NCBI RefSeq assembly: GCF_027580225.2
Contig: NC_073355.2
Location: forward strand, 25,447,501 to 25,511,500
DNA from: Misgurnus anguillicaudatus
Lineage: Eukaryota; Chordata; Actinopteri; Cypriniformes; Cobitidae
DNA length: 64,000 nt
Direction of reading: 5' to 3'
Positions 37,201 to 49,899 of the stretch are shown here, one piece after another. The notes beneath the pieces are model-generated. The model had not been told where the DNA came from and made no database searches. It was given only the letters and a program-made list of their open reading frames with translations. Positions within the stretch are counted from its first letter, which is position 1; every line of letters begins with the position of its first letter. A program made the translations under genes and the position numbers.

Positions 37201-40200
37201 TCCGGTTCTTCAAAGCAACTGTAAACTTCCCTCACTACAACGTAAGACCCGCCTCTCCCCTGATTCGATTGGACAATGGAAGACGCGAATGACGTCAGGC
37301 GCTTCTCCGCTCTCAGCGCTCCTTCAAAAACGCGTGCGCGGCAAGCGGCAAAAAACCACAAGGCGCTCGGCGCGCATAAACAGCGCGCAAACGCGCCCTG
37401 CCCATAGAATATCATTCAAAAAAGGCGCCTGCAACTGCCATAAACGCTTTTGGTGTGACTGCAGCCTAAGAGTTTTTTACAGGTGCAAAGAATTCTGCGT
37501 CTGAAAGTTTCAGATAAGTGTAGATAATATTCTTTAAATGTTTATTTATTTTTTCATTTGTTTATGTGTTCATTTAATTTAAAGAAAACCTTAAAATATA
37601 TATATTTTAAGTAGCCTAGATAAAAAGTGCATACTTTTTGGTGCATATTACTTTCATTACCTGGATTGACATTTTAACACTTGCTAAGTGTGTCCCATCA
37701 GCTGAATAATTTTTACATGCACGCTTGGGATCTTCACGCCCACTAAAACACTTGGGCAAAATACAGGAAATACGTCACGTAAATATTCAAGTGGTCAAGT
37801 GCAAAGACCGCAAGTGTGGTTATTTGGACGCAGCCGATGTTACTGCGCACTAAGGTTGAAGTGCTGCAAACTAAGTGCTCTTCTGCCATACAATATAGTT
37901 CTCATTTTTATCTGCTTAAAAAATATCGCCACGTTTTATTTTGTGCCACCATATTTACTCGTGTAACTACTCATGTAACAGTCTTTAAATAGGAAAAACA
38001 TAGAAGTGTTTAGTGGCTTCTACATTTATCCCTGTTTGGATCCTAATGAATGAATAGTGCTAGGCTATATGCTAACACATTCACGACACGCTGTACAAAG
38101 ATTAAGTGCATGAATTGAAAAAAGTTAGGTTTGTATTAATTCATCTAAGTTGAGGTAAGAATATAGTAAAACATTGAAAAACTGTGGTGTTTTCCTTTGA
38201 AGCAGGGGTGGGAAATCCTCGTCCTGGAGGGCCACTGTCCTGCAGTTTGGTTCCGGCCCTAATCGGACACACCTGAATTTCATTTCTAAGTAATCCTGAA
38301 GACGTTGATTTGATTTTTCAGGTGTGCTTAATTAGGGTTGGAACTAAACTCTGCAGGACAGTGGCCCTCCAGGACCCACGGTTCCCCAACCATGCTTTAA
38401 AGTGTAACATAAAGTACGCAAACTTCACTCAATGTTGTGAGACAACTCCCACCTTAGACCTGTAAACCAATCACCTACTGGATGCAGATTACTTACAGCC
38501 CCTAAGTTCACAACACCAAATCAGTACCAAAATCCTATTATTATTACAATGCTTTGTTCTCTCTAGATATTTAAAGCGTCATGAAACACTAACCAACACC
38601 TTTTTTACATATTATCAGAGAGAGTTGTGTTGCACATCATAGAAGACAATGTTAGTATCTGTTCATTTGACATTAGGAGGAAACTAGTTAATTTTTAGCT
38701 TTTTGTGATATTTTTGCCTTCCTAGTTTAAACTCCATATCGTGTCAACGTCATGGGCTGTGACGTGGCAAACCACTGTAGCACATCGATGAACGCAAGGG
38801 TTAAGTTTGGCACATCATCTGCCTTTTCGGTTCACATGGTCTGACGAACCACTTACTCTTCAATAGACGATAGGGTTAAGTCTGATGCATCGTCTGCCTT
38901 TTCGGTTCACATGGTCTGACAAACCACTTACTCTGTAATCGGTAGAGTTAAGTTTGGCGCATCAGTTCACATGGTTTTCAGTTCACATGGTCTGACGAAC
39001 CACCTAATTTTAACACAAAGTTAAGCATTGGCAGATCAACTGCCTTTAATTTTTTGGTCTAATGAACCAGTTAACTCTATCTACCACCGTTAAATCTTGG
39101 CGTATTGACTGCCATTATTATGAGGTCTGACAAAACCTCTTAACAAGTTGCATGGTCAAGTTTGTGATGGAGAACCTGCAACGGCTGAAGAAAGGATTCT
39201 AAGGGTGTTTTCACACCTAGTTTGTTTGAGCCCTCCAAACGCTCTCAGATTAGTTCATGGTGTATATGTGAACAAACCAAGTGATCTCAGACCCCACTAA
39301 AAGGACCCAGAAGTGAACCGAACTCAGACCACATCAGAAGGTGGTCTGAGTACGGTTTGCTTTTGGGTTCTTTTGTGGTTCGATTTCTTTTTGATATGTG
39401 AAATCAATGAGGTCCCGGTCTGCTTTGCGTGTCGTTTGGACATTGTATCAAAATCAACTGCTGCACAGAAAGCTGGGATCTGAGTTCTTATGAAGTTGTG
39501 ATGTGAACAAGAAAAGGTCTGAGATCACTTCAGTTCTGAAGAGGATCAAAAAAAAGAACTGGGTCCTCTTTTGAGTCCACTATATTGTGAACACCAAAAG
39601 GACTGAGGTCACATTCAGCTAGTTCCTTTTCTGGTTCACTTTAAGTGAACTGGGTTTGGTTCTTTTAAAATGAGCTTTATGTGAAAACACCCTTAGCGAC
39701 AATTGAGATCCAATGAACAAGTCAATATAATAATGGGTTAAAATAAAATGATCAAACATCTATCAAAATTCCACAATTACCCATTTGATTCATATTACGA
39801 ATAGCGAGATTTTATCTTCTGGAGTCAGATAAAACTACCTAAATTGCGTAACGTTAAAACATTGGTAAGCGCCAGAAAAGACTGAACATGCAGGATCCTT
39901 CGCCATGCTGGTTGATTTCCACCATTGGGCCAATGGATGGATGTTTCCCTTACACTCAGTAAGAGGTTGTTTCACTTTCTTAAAGTTAAAAATTAGACCA
40001 AGAAAAATTTTGTGTCTGTTCTTCTGTTTTGTCTTTGTAAAAACAATACAAAAACACCACAAATGCACAGTCTAAGTTATATATTTGTTTAGATAGAGGC
40101 ATGTAGCATCAAAACAGAATGATGTCTTGTCCTCCTCTCACACACACGCACAGCTCTCTTGCTGGGCATCGAGTGACGCTGGTTATTAAGTGCGGTGGAA

Positions 40201-43200
40201 ACAGCGTCTTATTTATAAGTTACCAACAGCAACGCACATACCCGAGGAAGTTTCAGTTTGTTGTCGCCAGTTGTAGTTACCGCTGGGCTGCAGATGTGAC
40301 ACCTCACAGAACTGTTTGAGTGACACTTTGTTGCTTGCCAGACTCGAAAGTTTTACCGTGGGTTTCACCACAACCGCGTTTGAGGTGTCAAAATCGCTGT
40401 CTGCCGTGTCTAGTTTGCCGCTTGAACATTCTGCGTTTACTCGCTTCATTCGCTCGTGAAAGCCGCGTGTGCAAATCTAGTCATCGAGACATTCACATGG
40501 AAATTTGCATCATGGGAGGGGCTTCTGCGACTCTGCTTGCTTTCTGTAATCACGTCACTACATTGGTTAAAGCGGCACGTTTTTCCGCCAAAGTTCAAAT
40601 TTTTCAACTCGCGCGTTTGCCGCGGCAGTGCTCAATTTGCGGCAATAAGGTAGAATTGCATCTACTGCGCTGCACTAAACGCCTCATTCATGCCGCGAGA
40701 CCTCCAGACGCGCACAATGCATCTTCACATTGACTTAATATTGAAACCACTCGCGCTTGACGCAGCATTACACACAACAAAATGACACCTTAAGTAGGGA
40801 GTGATCAATAGTTATCTCTTTGTATTTTAGGCGCTGACTGTGTGTTCGGCTGTGTGTTTGACTTTGTGCAACGCCACATGAGCCAATTGGCGGGTAGCAC
40901 AGGGCTTCAGTGGGAGTGATTTAAAAGCATATGAAGCAGTTTGCTCTCGGGTTGCTCTCGCTTTGCTTTGGAGTTGTGCGTCAACTGGTCTGTGGGTCGC
41001 TGCATGGTCTTGAGTGTATTTATCTTGGAACACAATGCTAATGCACTAGCATGACCCAACCGGAGAATCTATCGGCCAAACGGAAAGATTTATCAGTTGA
41101 GGCTGATAATAAGAAATGGCCAAATATCAGCAATATATAGATTGACCTCTAGACACAATTTGTCTTACATATACAAAGCCAAGAATCCATTGAACAGTTT
41201 TGGGAACACCTGCGAAATCTCCTGACATCAGAACTTGTTTCCCTTCAGTTTCTCTGGGCTCACCAGAAATGTTATGCAACACGCCAAATAAAACATCCCT
41301 AAAAAAAATAAATTCAGCTGTATTTACCCATGTCCTCCCCGAGCTGCAAACATCTCATGAAATGGGAACTGCCTGTGTAAGTCCTTCTCTATGATGTCCA
41401 ACCACTTAGGATCTCCCGGCTCTTTTTCCAGCTCCTGTTAAACAAATGGATGACAAATGAGAAGCGTAAGTGCACTTTTATGGAAATGTACATTGTTGGA
41501 AAAAACATGTCTTTACTGGGAGAAAGTGTGCAAAGACCACCTGATTCAAAATGACTTCTAGAGTACTTCAGAAAAGGGTGTTTATAGAGTAAAAAGGATT
41601 TTCATATAATCTGGAAAGATGGTGGTACAGGTGGTGTATCTAACCTGACCGTACCTCAAACTTCCCGGGATTTGAGTCAAGAAGTTCCTGGCTGTTTGAA
41701 AGCAGTTGCCAGGCTTTAGCTCGGAGTGAAGAGGGGATACCTTTTCTGCAGCGCAGTTTCACCTATGTGAAAAAAATATACTTTACATGACCAATACAAA
41801 TGTCATATTTAATTTCATACACACGAAAGGCTGTGAAACACAGAAATGCAGTATATTAAAAAAAATTAACTAATAAATACTAAGTTGACAAAATACACCT
41901 TTGCATAGCTTTTTCGTGAACAAAATTTAGCTTTGAAAATGATGTGTGAGCTATAAGATTTACTGAAAAGCATTTAAAATGCACTGTACTGCCATCCCTC
42001 AAAATATTTATAGTAAGATGTTAAGTGATATTTTAGGAAACCTTTTGAAAACGTCGAGATATCCACTTATCCCAGTTTCTGAACATGTCCAGCCATTTCA
42101 TTTCTCTCTGTCTTGCCACAGCCACCTGAATCTCCATCTCACTATAAAGACAAGAGGATTTAAAAAAATCAGGACACATACTATATGTAAAAGCACCCAT
42201 CCAGGCCCCGAATCATGTTAAGCTTCCAACAAATGGCCTGAGAGGGTTTATATTGGATCCGGCAGAGAAGACGCCTACAGTGTTTTTATTTTATTTTGGT
42301 GGAAGTACACTAGTAAAGGAAGAATTATGTCTGTCTACCGAGTAAACAACCACAGCATTGTTCAGTAATAGCGATAACAGTGACTGACACCTGAGATGAA
42401 AACTAAAACTCTCTCTGTGGTTACTGTATCTGTGTTGCCTGATCAAGAGTTTCAAATGAAGAGAGCAGACAGGAACATGTATGCAGATAATAACTGCTTT
42501 TGCAATTCCATTTAGCGAACCTAGTGGTGCAGAAATAGCACACAGACATAGTGCATCTCTATGTCTATACAAATATTCAATTTCTTAGAATGATATCTAC
42601 CAATACCGATACCTTGTTTCAAAATATTATGTTTTGAAATCCGAGAAGTCCAGAGCTGTACAATCTAATGTCATTGTCACCCAATTCAATATAAGTACAC
42701 GGTATTTTAAGTTCTAATGCATTTTTCTGTCCCTTTTGATTGTGTGGATATGTCTGATTGTAGAAAAAAATAGCATTTATCTGCCAATGCTGATATATCA
42801 GTGCATCACTAATAATACGCCGCAAAGACAAAGCATAGTCTGCAAATAAGACCAATTGTTATCTATGCATGCTATCTATATATTACAATAAATTTGATAT
42901 ATTAATTTCAATCTTTAACATGGCCTCATGATAAATCACAAAAAAGGACTTTGGCTGGGTTTTCACAGGCAGGGTCACATAAATCTAAATAAAATGTGAA
43001 ACATAAGACTACTAAGGAGAGGATTTAACATTTTAATCATTTTTTAATCAACAAACTTAACTGGACTCATCTGTACCCCTTGTTTCTGTTTGACTCTTAA
43101 TTCAGATTTCTTGAACATCTCTGACTGACTAAATCTGACAGACATCATGCTGACCAGATGAGAAAGTCTAATTTTGGACTGACCCACATTGCCACTTTTT

Positions 43201-44982
43201 AAAAAGCTGAAAAAGCATGTGGTGGTTAATACATTAAAGGATTAGTCCATTTTCTTAAAAAAAATCCAGATAATTTACTCACCACCATGTCATCCAAAAT
43301 GTTGATGTCTTTCTTTGTTCAGTCGAGAAGAAATTAAGTTTTTTGAGGAAAACATTCCAGCATTTTTCTTATTTTAATGGACTTTAATGGACCCCAAGAA
43401 GTAACAGTTTTAATGCAGTTAAACGGAGTTTTAAAGGACACTAAATGATCCCAAACGAGGCATAAGGGTCTTATCTAGTGAAACGATTGTCATTTTTGAC
43501 AAAAAAATAAAAAATATGCACTTTTAAACCACAACTTCTCGTCTATCTCCGGTCCTGTGACGCGCCAGCGCGACCTCACGTAATGGCGTAATGCCATGGA
43601 AAGGTCACGTGTTACACCTATGAAATGCACATTTGCGGACCATTTTAAACAATAAACTGACACAAAGACATTAATTAGTATCATTCAACATACAACAACC
43701 TCTGAACGGTCCTCTTTCTCCGCACTTGTAAACACTGTGGCGTAATTTCTAGGGATGCACCGAATCCAGATTTTTTAGGTTTGGCCGAATCCCGAATCCA
43801 CCGTTTAAGATTCGGCCGAATCCGAAACCGAATCCTACTTGCAACCTTATTCCATTAACACAGTAAAACACATTAATGAATTATACAATGTCCACAGCAG
43901 TGTATTTTCCATTTTATTTAAATTTAACTGTACATTATGCCAGGATGACAAGTTGGAAAACTATTTTGACAATTACCATAAGCCTATGCAAAATGAAAGT
44001 GATGGGTTGCGACACGCTCGTTTTTCCAATAAGCAAGCATCTCCGCGCTGAAAACTATATTTAACTTTGAGTGAGAAGCTCCGCTCGTCAATGTCAGTTT
44101 TCACACGGCCGTCCAATTACAATCAAGGAGGGGCGGGACATTACCACAGCAACCAACCGGCTCACAGCTGAAGCATCACAGCTACCAAGCGCTCGGCTGA
44201 AAAACAGCTGGCATTTGGCGTCCTCAAGGCGTTTTCAGCCGTGTTTAAAAGTCTGGTGTGTCCAGCCCCTAAGGCTCACCGAAAGAAAAAGCTCATCTCC
44301 ACGTCAGCACCCGATGTGTGTAATCAACGGCTGCGTGACGTCGACCAGCGTAGCGCAAGCCTAGGGTTCGGTTCGGTGGAAAAAAAATCTAGGATTCGGC
44401 CGAACCCGAACCCTGTCAAAAAGCCCAGTATTCGGCCGAATCCTGGATTCGGTGCATCCCTAGTAATTTCGCATACGTCCTCCGTGACCTCTTGACGTGA
44501 TGACGTATTGCGTGAGGTCGCGCTGGCGCGACACATGACCGGAGATGGATGAGAAGTTTCGCTAGATAAGACCCTTATGCCTCGTTTGGGATCGTTTAGA
44601 GTCCTTTAAAACTACGTTGAAACCCCAATTTTAAACTGCATTAAAACTGTTACATGTTGGGGTCCATTAAAGTCAGAAACATCCTGGAATGTTTTCCTCA
44701 AAAAAACATAATTTCTCGACTGAACAAAGAAAGACATCAACATTTGGATGACATGGTGGTGAGTAAATTATCTGGATTTTTTAAGGAAATTGACTAATCC
44801 TTTAATGTTGAACAGGATTAAAAAAAAGTCAGTACTAGAGATAAGGCAGGCACAGTCGAGGGGAATAGAGACAAAAAGTGAGACAGTACATTCTGACTCA
44901 GACGAGCCCGCTTAGCACAATCTGAGTCACTCACCATACAGGGAGATAAAAGACACACAGACAGAGAGAGAGAGAGACAGAG

Positions 44983-45065
<83 letters not shown>

Positions 45066-46607
45066 CATAAAATACGCAAAACGCTGCAGAAGGGCCAAAC
45101 AGATTCAGTTATACATTGTTGGATGGGCGAGTTTGGCATTAGAGATAAGTTGTTCCTCATTGTGCTTTCAGTTGTAGGCGTGAATTATTCTGATCCTAGC
45201 ACACTTCACATAAGGTGTGGTCTCATGGAGGATACAGATATGTTGTTTGATTTTGTATTGTGTATTAAATCATTCATAATAAATGCTTTCTCTGATTTAC
45301 CAGAGTATCAAACCGTGCAATGAGCCAAACAAAACATTAGAATGTAAGAATAATGAAATATATATTTGAAGTTTAAATATTTTTGCTAAATATAAACAGT
45401 AAAACATTTTCACATTACATGAATGTTACCATTTTCATTATGCGTGATTCAATGGCACATGTTTTGTTTTTTTTCTGTTTCACCTGTATGCATCAGGTTA
45501 TAAAAGATGTTTTTTGTAAAAATACGTTTTGAATAACATACATGGTAATAATGGAAATGGAGAAAATCTTCATAACATCAAAGGAAAGAGGTTGTAATAG
45601 GCTCATAAATGTTGAACCTTATTGCTGCAACCATTCAAAAATAACATTTCTCTCATTCACTACAATACGTTTATTATCTCTCTTTACTACACTCACCTCG
45701 CATCACTATATTGCGATCCTCCCAAGAACCCATATTTATCAGTACGTCGCACAGGGCCGTTGATCTCTGAATCGGACCCCATTGAGCTTCCATCCTCGCC
45801 GATCCCTGACAAAGACTCCAGTGTGCCAGACATCATACTGGCTGACTCCAGGTAGCTGAGCGTGTCCGGGGCCGGTCGAGAGTATGAGTAGGGCGGAACC
45901 AGGCACTCACCTGACTCCTGGACCTGTACAATTGGAGGTTCGGGCCGAGAGGGAGAGCAGGGAGGCTCAAGAGCCATTTTGCATGTGTCGGGAGTGTTTG
46001 GAATATTAGGGTCCTGGGCAGGCTGGGGATCGGGGAGTGCTTGTGCTTTTGACGCAGGATCTGCTGTTGAGTCTTGTGAAGAGTGGGAGGAAGCAGGGTT
46101 GCAGGTTGAAAGATGTTCTGAGGGGACTGGCATAGGAGGAGGGGGGAGTTCAAGAGGAACGTCTATGGGGGGAGCAGGATTAGAGATTTTACTGACTTCA
46201 ACATTGGGGTAGAGATTAGGACTCGGATTAAGTTCCGGGAAAGACGGCATTTGTTGCTGCTGTTCTGACTCGTGCACTTCTGTGTGGTCAATTACAGCAT
46301 TGTCCCCATTAGTCCCTTCATCTATAGCAGCTAAAACATCTACCTGTGGACCAACAGCACTCTTTGTTGCTGTTAAAGGGGCAGCAACATTATTTTGGCC
46401 AGACGTTGTCTCAAAAGTTGAACCTTGGGTAGGAGACTTTTTTCCATCTGTCTGTATTGTTGGGTTTCCCATTACTGTTCGGTCTCCATATAGAGATGAT
46501 TTTGGGATGGGAGTTTCTGAGGGGAGCGAGTGTGGGCTAGAGGAAGCAGGCACAGTCTGGTCGCCCATACTCGGGGAAGAGGGGCTAAGGGCGGAGATTT
46601 CAGCCAT
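34296..46607 (-). CDS. tbc1d10b: TBC1 domain family member 10B (Rab GTPase-activating protein)
   Basis: TBC-domain GAP; mammalian TBC1D10B acts on Rabs such as RAB35, RAB22A, RAB27A and RAB3A. Minus-strand coding exons: 46607-45697, 42141-42042, 41762-41655, 41434-41328, 36406-36292, 36077-36012, 35920-35731, 35448-35294, 35198-34296; 884 residues, all in frame (human 808). The N-terminal 290 residues are Pro/Ser-rich and disordered. [13 protein letters not shown] opens the conserved part. The TBC domain, about 340-560, has the arginine finger IIEKDLHR (R394) and glutamine finger GYCQ (Q431), so it should be catalytically competent. The last exon holds [17 protein letters not shown], then a low-complexity tail: a highly charged Lys/Glu segment, a 12-Gly run from a (CCT)n tract, and the end AAAAKDLA. 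The exon ending at 42042 has a weak donor (GTTTCC). The long N-terminus and synteny favour 10B over 10A/10C. Confidence 0.94.
34344..34380. repeat. (CCT)n trinucleotide repeat coding for poly-Gly
   Basis: About 12 CCT units, read on the minus strand as GGA glycine codons in the last exon of tbc1d10b. Adjacent purine-rich sequence codes the Lys/Glu tail, and the whole block is strongly strand-biased. Confidence 0.95.
36460..38202. mobile_element. Compound MITE related to 24443-25228
   Basis: The inner parts GAAGTTTGAGCGACAGG (36500-) and GATGTTACTGCGCAC (37837-) match the element at 24443, and the right end AACTGTGGTGTTTTCCTTTGA is its terminus. It is interrupted by the Harbinger-like element 36933-37466. 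The left end is uncertain. It lies in a tbc1d10b intron. Confidence 0.55.
36933..37466. mobile_element. PIF/Harbinger-like MITE
   Basis: GGGGCCAGTCACACCAAAAG at the left mirrors CTTTTGGTGTGACTGCAGCC at the right, with TAA duplicated at 36930-36932 and 37467-37469. Sub-terminal GCGC-rich palindromes are present. Confidence 0.85.
38203..38394. mobile_element. Short hAT-type MITE
   Basis: CAGGGGTGGGAAATCCTCG at the left and GGTTCCCCAACCATG at the right, with GTCCTGGAGGGCCACTGTCC mirrored by the right arm. The flanks CTTTGAAG (38195-38202) and CTTTAAAG (38395-38402) form an 8-bp duplication with one mismatch. Confidence 0.8.
38795..39175. repeat. Decayed minisatellite, period about 72
   Basis: Repeated modules GGTTCACATGGTCTGACGAA followed by CCACTTACTCT and a GTTAAGTTTGGC spacer start near 38800, 38873 and 38946, with two further degenerate units. 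Divergence increases toward the right. Confidence 0.75.
39200..39695. mobile_element. MITE with GGGTGTTTTCACA ends
   Basis: TAAGGGTGTTTTCACAC at the left and ATGTGAAAACACCCTTA at the right; GTGAACC and GGTTC blocks fill the interior in both directions. The family is probably PIF/Harbinger-like from the GGG...CCC ends, but the flanking triplets TAA and TTA are not direct repeats. Confidence 0.7.
40450..40775. mobile_element. Truncated Harbinger-like MITE, inverted copy of the 16631 family
   Basis: The segment containing GAGGGGCTTCTGCGACTCTG and GTTAAAGCGGCACGTTTTTC is the reverse complement of 16690-17000 with mismatches. Both outermost ends are lost. Confidence 0.75.
41070..41151. mobile_element. 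Terminal fragment of a hAT element (1758 family)
   Basis: The block TATCGGCCAAACGG through ATAGATTGACCTCTA resembles the terminal region of the hAT element at 1758-2880. A matching left end was not confirmed; the element may reach back to about 40090. Confidence 0.5.
43750..44462. mobile_element. hAT element nested in the TTAA MITE
   Basis: TAGGGATGCACCGAATCC and GGATTCGGTGCATCCCTA are perfect inverted ends, with GTAATTTC duplicated at 43742-43749 and 44463-44470. Internal ATTCGGCCGAAT palindromes repeat near both ends. It is itself host to a Harbinger-like fragment. Confidence 0.92.
44055..44272. mobile_element. Harbinger-like fragment inside the nested hAT
   Basis: GTCAATGTCAGTTTTCACAC and CAACCAACCGGC match 8612-8690, and the right end TCTGGTGTGTCCAGCCCCTAAGG matches the end of the element at 8468-9783. 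The left terminus is missing. Confidence 0.7.
44959..45060. repeat. (AG)n microsatellite
   Basis: A GA/AG dinucleotide tract with a few interruptions, in a tbc1d10b intron. Confidence 0.95.
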
Positions 46608-46628
46608 ACCTGTGTCTCACTGCAACAG

Positions 46629-46770
46629 CTGAAAGAAAATCAAGAGAGTTGGTTAAGTCAGAGTCAGTAAAGGTCCTTGTTTAACAACACAAACATTATT
46701 TTAGCATTTTTCTTTGAAACCACAAGCACATTCCTTCATTCACAGTTAATGACTATAATAAACTAAGTGT
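46629..46770. other. tbc1d10b 5' UTR intron, start
   Basis: The acceptor TTTCTTTCAG precedes an untranslated segment (46628-46608) and the ATG at 46607. This places the first exon upstream on the minus strand. Confidence 0.6.
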
Positions 46771-47003
46771 TTAAAGGGGACATTTCACAAGACTTTTTAA
46801 GATGTAAAATAAGTGTTTAGTGTCCCCAGAGTACGTATGTGACGTTTTAGCTCAAAATATCATATAGATAATTTATTACAGCATGTTAAAATCGACAAAT
46901 TGACACTTTGTAGATGCGAGCAAAAATATACCATTTTGGGTGTGTCCTTTAAAATGCAAATGAGCTGATGAAGTGCAAACACTGATCGCCATAATGGTGG
47001 TTT

Positions 47004-47047
<44 letters not shown>

Positions 47048-47290
47048 GTAAATGGCAGTGCCGTGGTTGAATAGTGCAGATTAAGGGGTGGTATTATTAT
47101 AATAAGATCCCCTTCTGACATCACAAGGGGAGCCAAATTTCAATGACCTATTTTTTCACATGTTTGCAGAGAATGGTTTACAAAAACCAAGTTACTGGGT
47201 TGATCTTTTTCACACTTTCTACGTTGATAAAAGCACTGGGGAACCAATTATAGCACTTAAACATGGAAAAGAAACTTCATAATATGACAC
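46771..47290. mobile_element. MITE-like repeat with a (CT)n tract
   Basis: It starts TTAAAGGGGACATTTCACAA and ends near TTCATAATATGACACCTT, an imperfect complement. A (CT)n run occupies about 47008-47046. The right boundary is approximate. Confidence 0.5.
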
Positions 47291-49360
47291 CTTCAAATTC
47301 GACGAAACCCCTCAGTTGGGAGAAAACAAAAACACAAACTTATAGAAAATAAACCCTAACAATAAAACATCAAAATTATATCTCAAAATCATTGTTTTTG
47401 TTTCATTTGTTTTACCATCAGAACAGCATCCACAGACAAAATACAAAGCTTTAGTTTCTTACAATAACTGAAAGTCAGATATCATTCATTACCATTTAAA
47501 ATAAATGTTAGAAACTATATCAAGATGTAAAAGTTCATGGATAAAAATATTGTTTTCATATGGGGGAAGCTGTACACCTCTTTAAACCCACTTTAGGCTA
47601 GAAAGCAATTCTCATCTAATAAAAATACAAAATCCTTCTGTGATTTAGAGACAAGACTGTGATTAGGGAAATAGCGTGATTCATTATTAGCCATGCATTA
47701 TTAATATTTACAAAAGAAAGGAACACTATATTGACACTAGAGCTTTTTGAATAAGGTCATATTACATAAAACAAAAGAAACAGCTACACAATTATAGCCA
47801 CTTAACACATGCCCCATAGGCATCCATTGTAAATTTGTTTCTTTTGTTGTTCATACAGTCTTTGAAATTTTTTACTTCCTACTTGTGATAACTGTAATAA
47901 CTTATTACCCGTTTAATACACACAAACGGTAAATAATACGTAGTTTTCTACAAAAAGAACAGAAAATCTGACATGATGCACTCTGTATCCTTAAGGAGTA
48001 ATTGACGATTGAACTATTAAAAAATAAGGCACACCTAAGGTGGTAATGTGTTGCTCATTGCTCTGGTGGTTAAGACATTTGGCAGATTAGGTGTTTCTCA
48101 ACCAATCAGAATAAAGCATTCAACAGCCCCATGGTATGTAAAGATTAATAGATGTTAAGAGGATGTGATTTTTCTGTTGTTAGATGAAGAAAACAGTGAA
48201 CAAGTAGAAAACAAAGTAGAAAACAAAGTAGAAATATGATTGCCATGCAAGGCTGCAGCCTACTGTATACAGTTCTAGTGTAGGTAAAGTGTAAAGGAAC
48301 AGATAACCACTATTTCCTCTTAAACAAAGATCTGTTTTGTGGACTTCCGCATGATCTAAATATATATGTGACCTACACAGAAGGAAAAGGGAAGTAGTTC
48401 CTTGAGAGAAACACTATAGCTGTGTCTTAAATGCTATAGAGGAGCCTACTTGAACGCGCTATGGGACATGTGATGCCCATGATGCTGTCTGGGTAGGTGG
48501 GATTGTGGTCACAATCCGCATGTTGGCCCAAAAAGAAAAACAATAGTGATAAATCTCATACATATAGTCTAATGATTATTTCAAATGATCCTTTATGCGC
48601 TGATAACCTCAATGCAAAGCTCAACCTTAACTCGACAGGATGCAACAGGGTCGATGTGGGACTCCACCCATACACATGAACTGCCTGCTCGTTCCGGTTG
48701 AGCAAACTCTTAATGTCATAACTGTAAAGATGGGATGTAAACAAACACACGTGAACTTTCTTGTGTCAGTTTGCACAATGATGAACATTTATGAAAACGT
48801 GTGCTGGCAGTCGCGGCGAGTCTTGGCACGACTGATGTGATTAGAAAAGAATACTATACCGGATACCGGTAGACCTCCATTTATAAAAGGGCAATATCCA
48901 CATTAAATTACGCTTTTCATCGTGGGGTTGCAATCATAAAACACAAACACATAGGTTTTACAGTGAGCAGATAACACTGCTGTTTGTGCCACATGAGTCG
49001 CTGGATAACGTTAACTTGCTTGTGATTGCCAAGTTTAATCAAAAACTGCTAATCATGCTTTTGGCTCTGTCATGCAACAGCCTCTTAACAACTTTGATAT
49101 GTCATTTTTATAACAAAAAATCACGATTTATGTCATAAAACACAACATGTATAGAAAGTGGAGGACTTTTTAATTCAAATGTGCTTATTCAATGGCCTGC
49201 TAACGAGCTAGCTCATCCAGTCAGGCCGTTTTGTTCAACTTCCCGGTTTAAGGTGCAGGGAGACGGTGTTTTTAAAGCAATTCTCATCTGTATTACCATA
49301 GGTTTACACCGACAACGGATATCGCATTGGTTTAATCGGATGTTCATCGCCCAAACTCAC
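47291..49360. other. tbc1d10b 5' intron
   Basis: AT-rich intron sequence with a short triplicated AAAGTAGAAAAC motif near 48205-48235. No exon or bounded transposon was recognised. Confidence 0.45.
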
Positions 49361-49810
49361 CAGCAGTTGTGTTGTCCGTCCGTCCCGGGGGGGCTCCTGT
49401 CGGCTCCGGTTACCGTGACCCCCCCGCCGCAGTCGTTGAACGGATGAAAAGTGTGAGTGTAGCAGGCTGCTGTTTAGCCGTTGTGCTGATAAATTTCAAT
49501 AGTAAAGGCAAAAGTGTGAGGTAGCTCGTGCAGTTAGAGATCTTTCTCTGAAGGGTGGCGTGTTTAAAAGGCTAGCAAAGATGTTAACGTTAGCTAAACA
49601 CTGCCGCTGTGCGCCGATCTTCCGCTCATCCGGATCCACATCAGTCTTTGCATTGAGCAGAGATGTGCGTTTTGTTTGAAAGATTAAAAAACGTATCTTA
49701 AACGTGTGAATTGGGCCACATCGCTGGAAAAGATAAACACGGCCCTTCTGACATCTCGCCGTGCCCGCATTTCCTACAACCAGCTCTGAGTGACAGCAAC
49801 GTGCGCGCAC
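49361..49810 (-). promoter_or_regulatory. tbc1d10b promoter and untranslated first exon
   Basis: On the minus strand a strong donor, AACTGCTG|GTGAGT, ends a GC-rich non-coding exon at 49361. The sequence above it, to about 49800, is CpG-rich (GACGTCACGTCG, GCGCGCAC). This is the expected CpG promoter for the tbc1d10b transcript, and the ATG-bearing exon 2 lies 2.7 kb further on. The start site is undetermined. Confidence 0.6.
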
Positions 49811-49899
49811 CCGATGACGATTGACGTCACGTCGCCCCAGTCAAAACTGCTTTAATGAACAGTCATTCCATACATATTACTCAGTTAATGAAGTAATAT

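Larger units (their letters stand above)
43234..44805. mobile_element. Palindromic TTAA MITE carrying a nested hAT
   Basis: TTAAAGGATTAGTCCATTTT at the left is mirrored by TGACTAATCCTTTAA at the right, with TTAA termini. The arms share ATGTCATCCAAAATGTTGAT and its complement. It is the same family as 4035-4750. It lies in a tbc1d10b intron. Confidence 0.85.

Noticed and set aside
37031..37504. 157-residue plus-strand frame
   Set aside because: It overlaps the CG-rich arm of the Harbinger-like MITE 36933-37466; composition reflects the repeat and there is no domain.
40085..41151. A full hAT element of the 1758 family
   Set aside because: Only the right terminus is recognisable. The candidate left end (TAGAGGCATGTAGC) does not extend the match and no 8-bp duplication flanks it, so only the terminal fragment is annotated.
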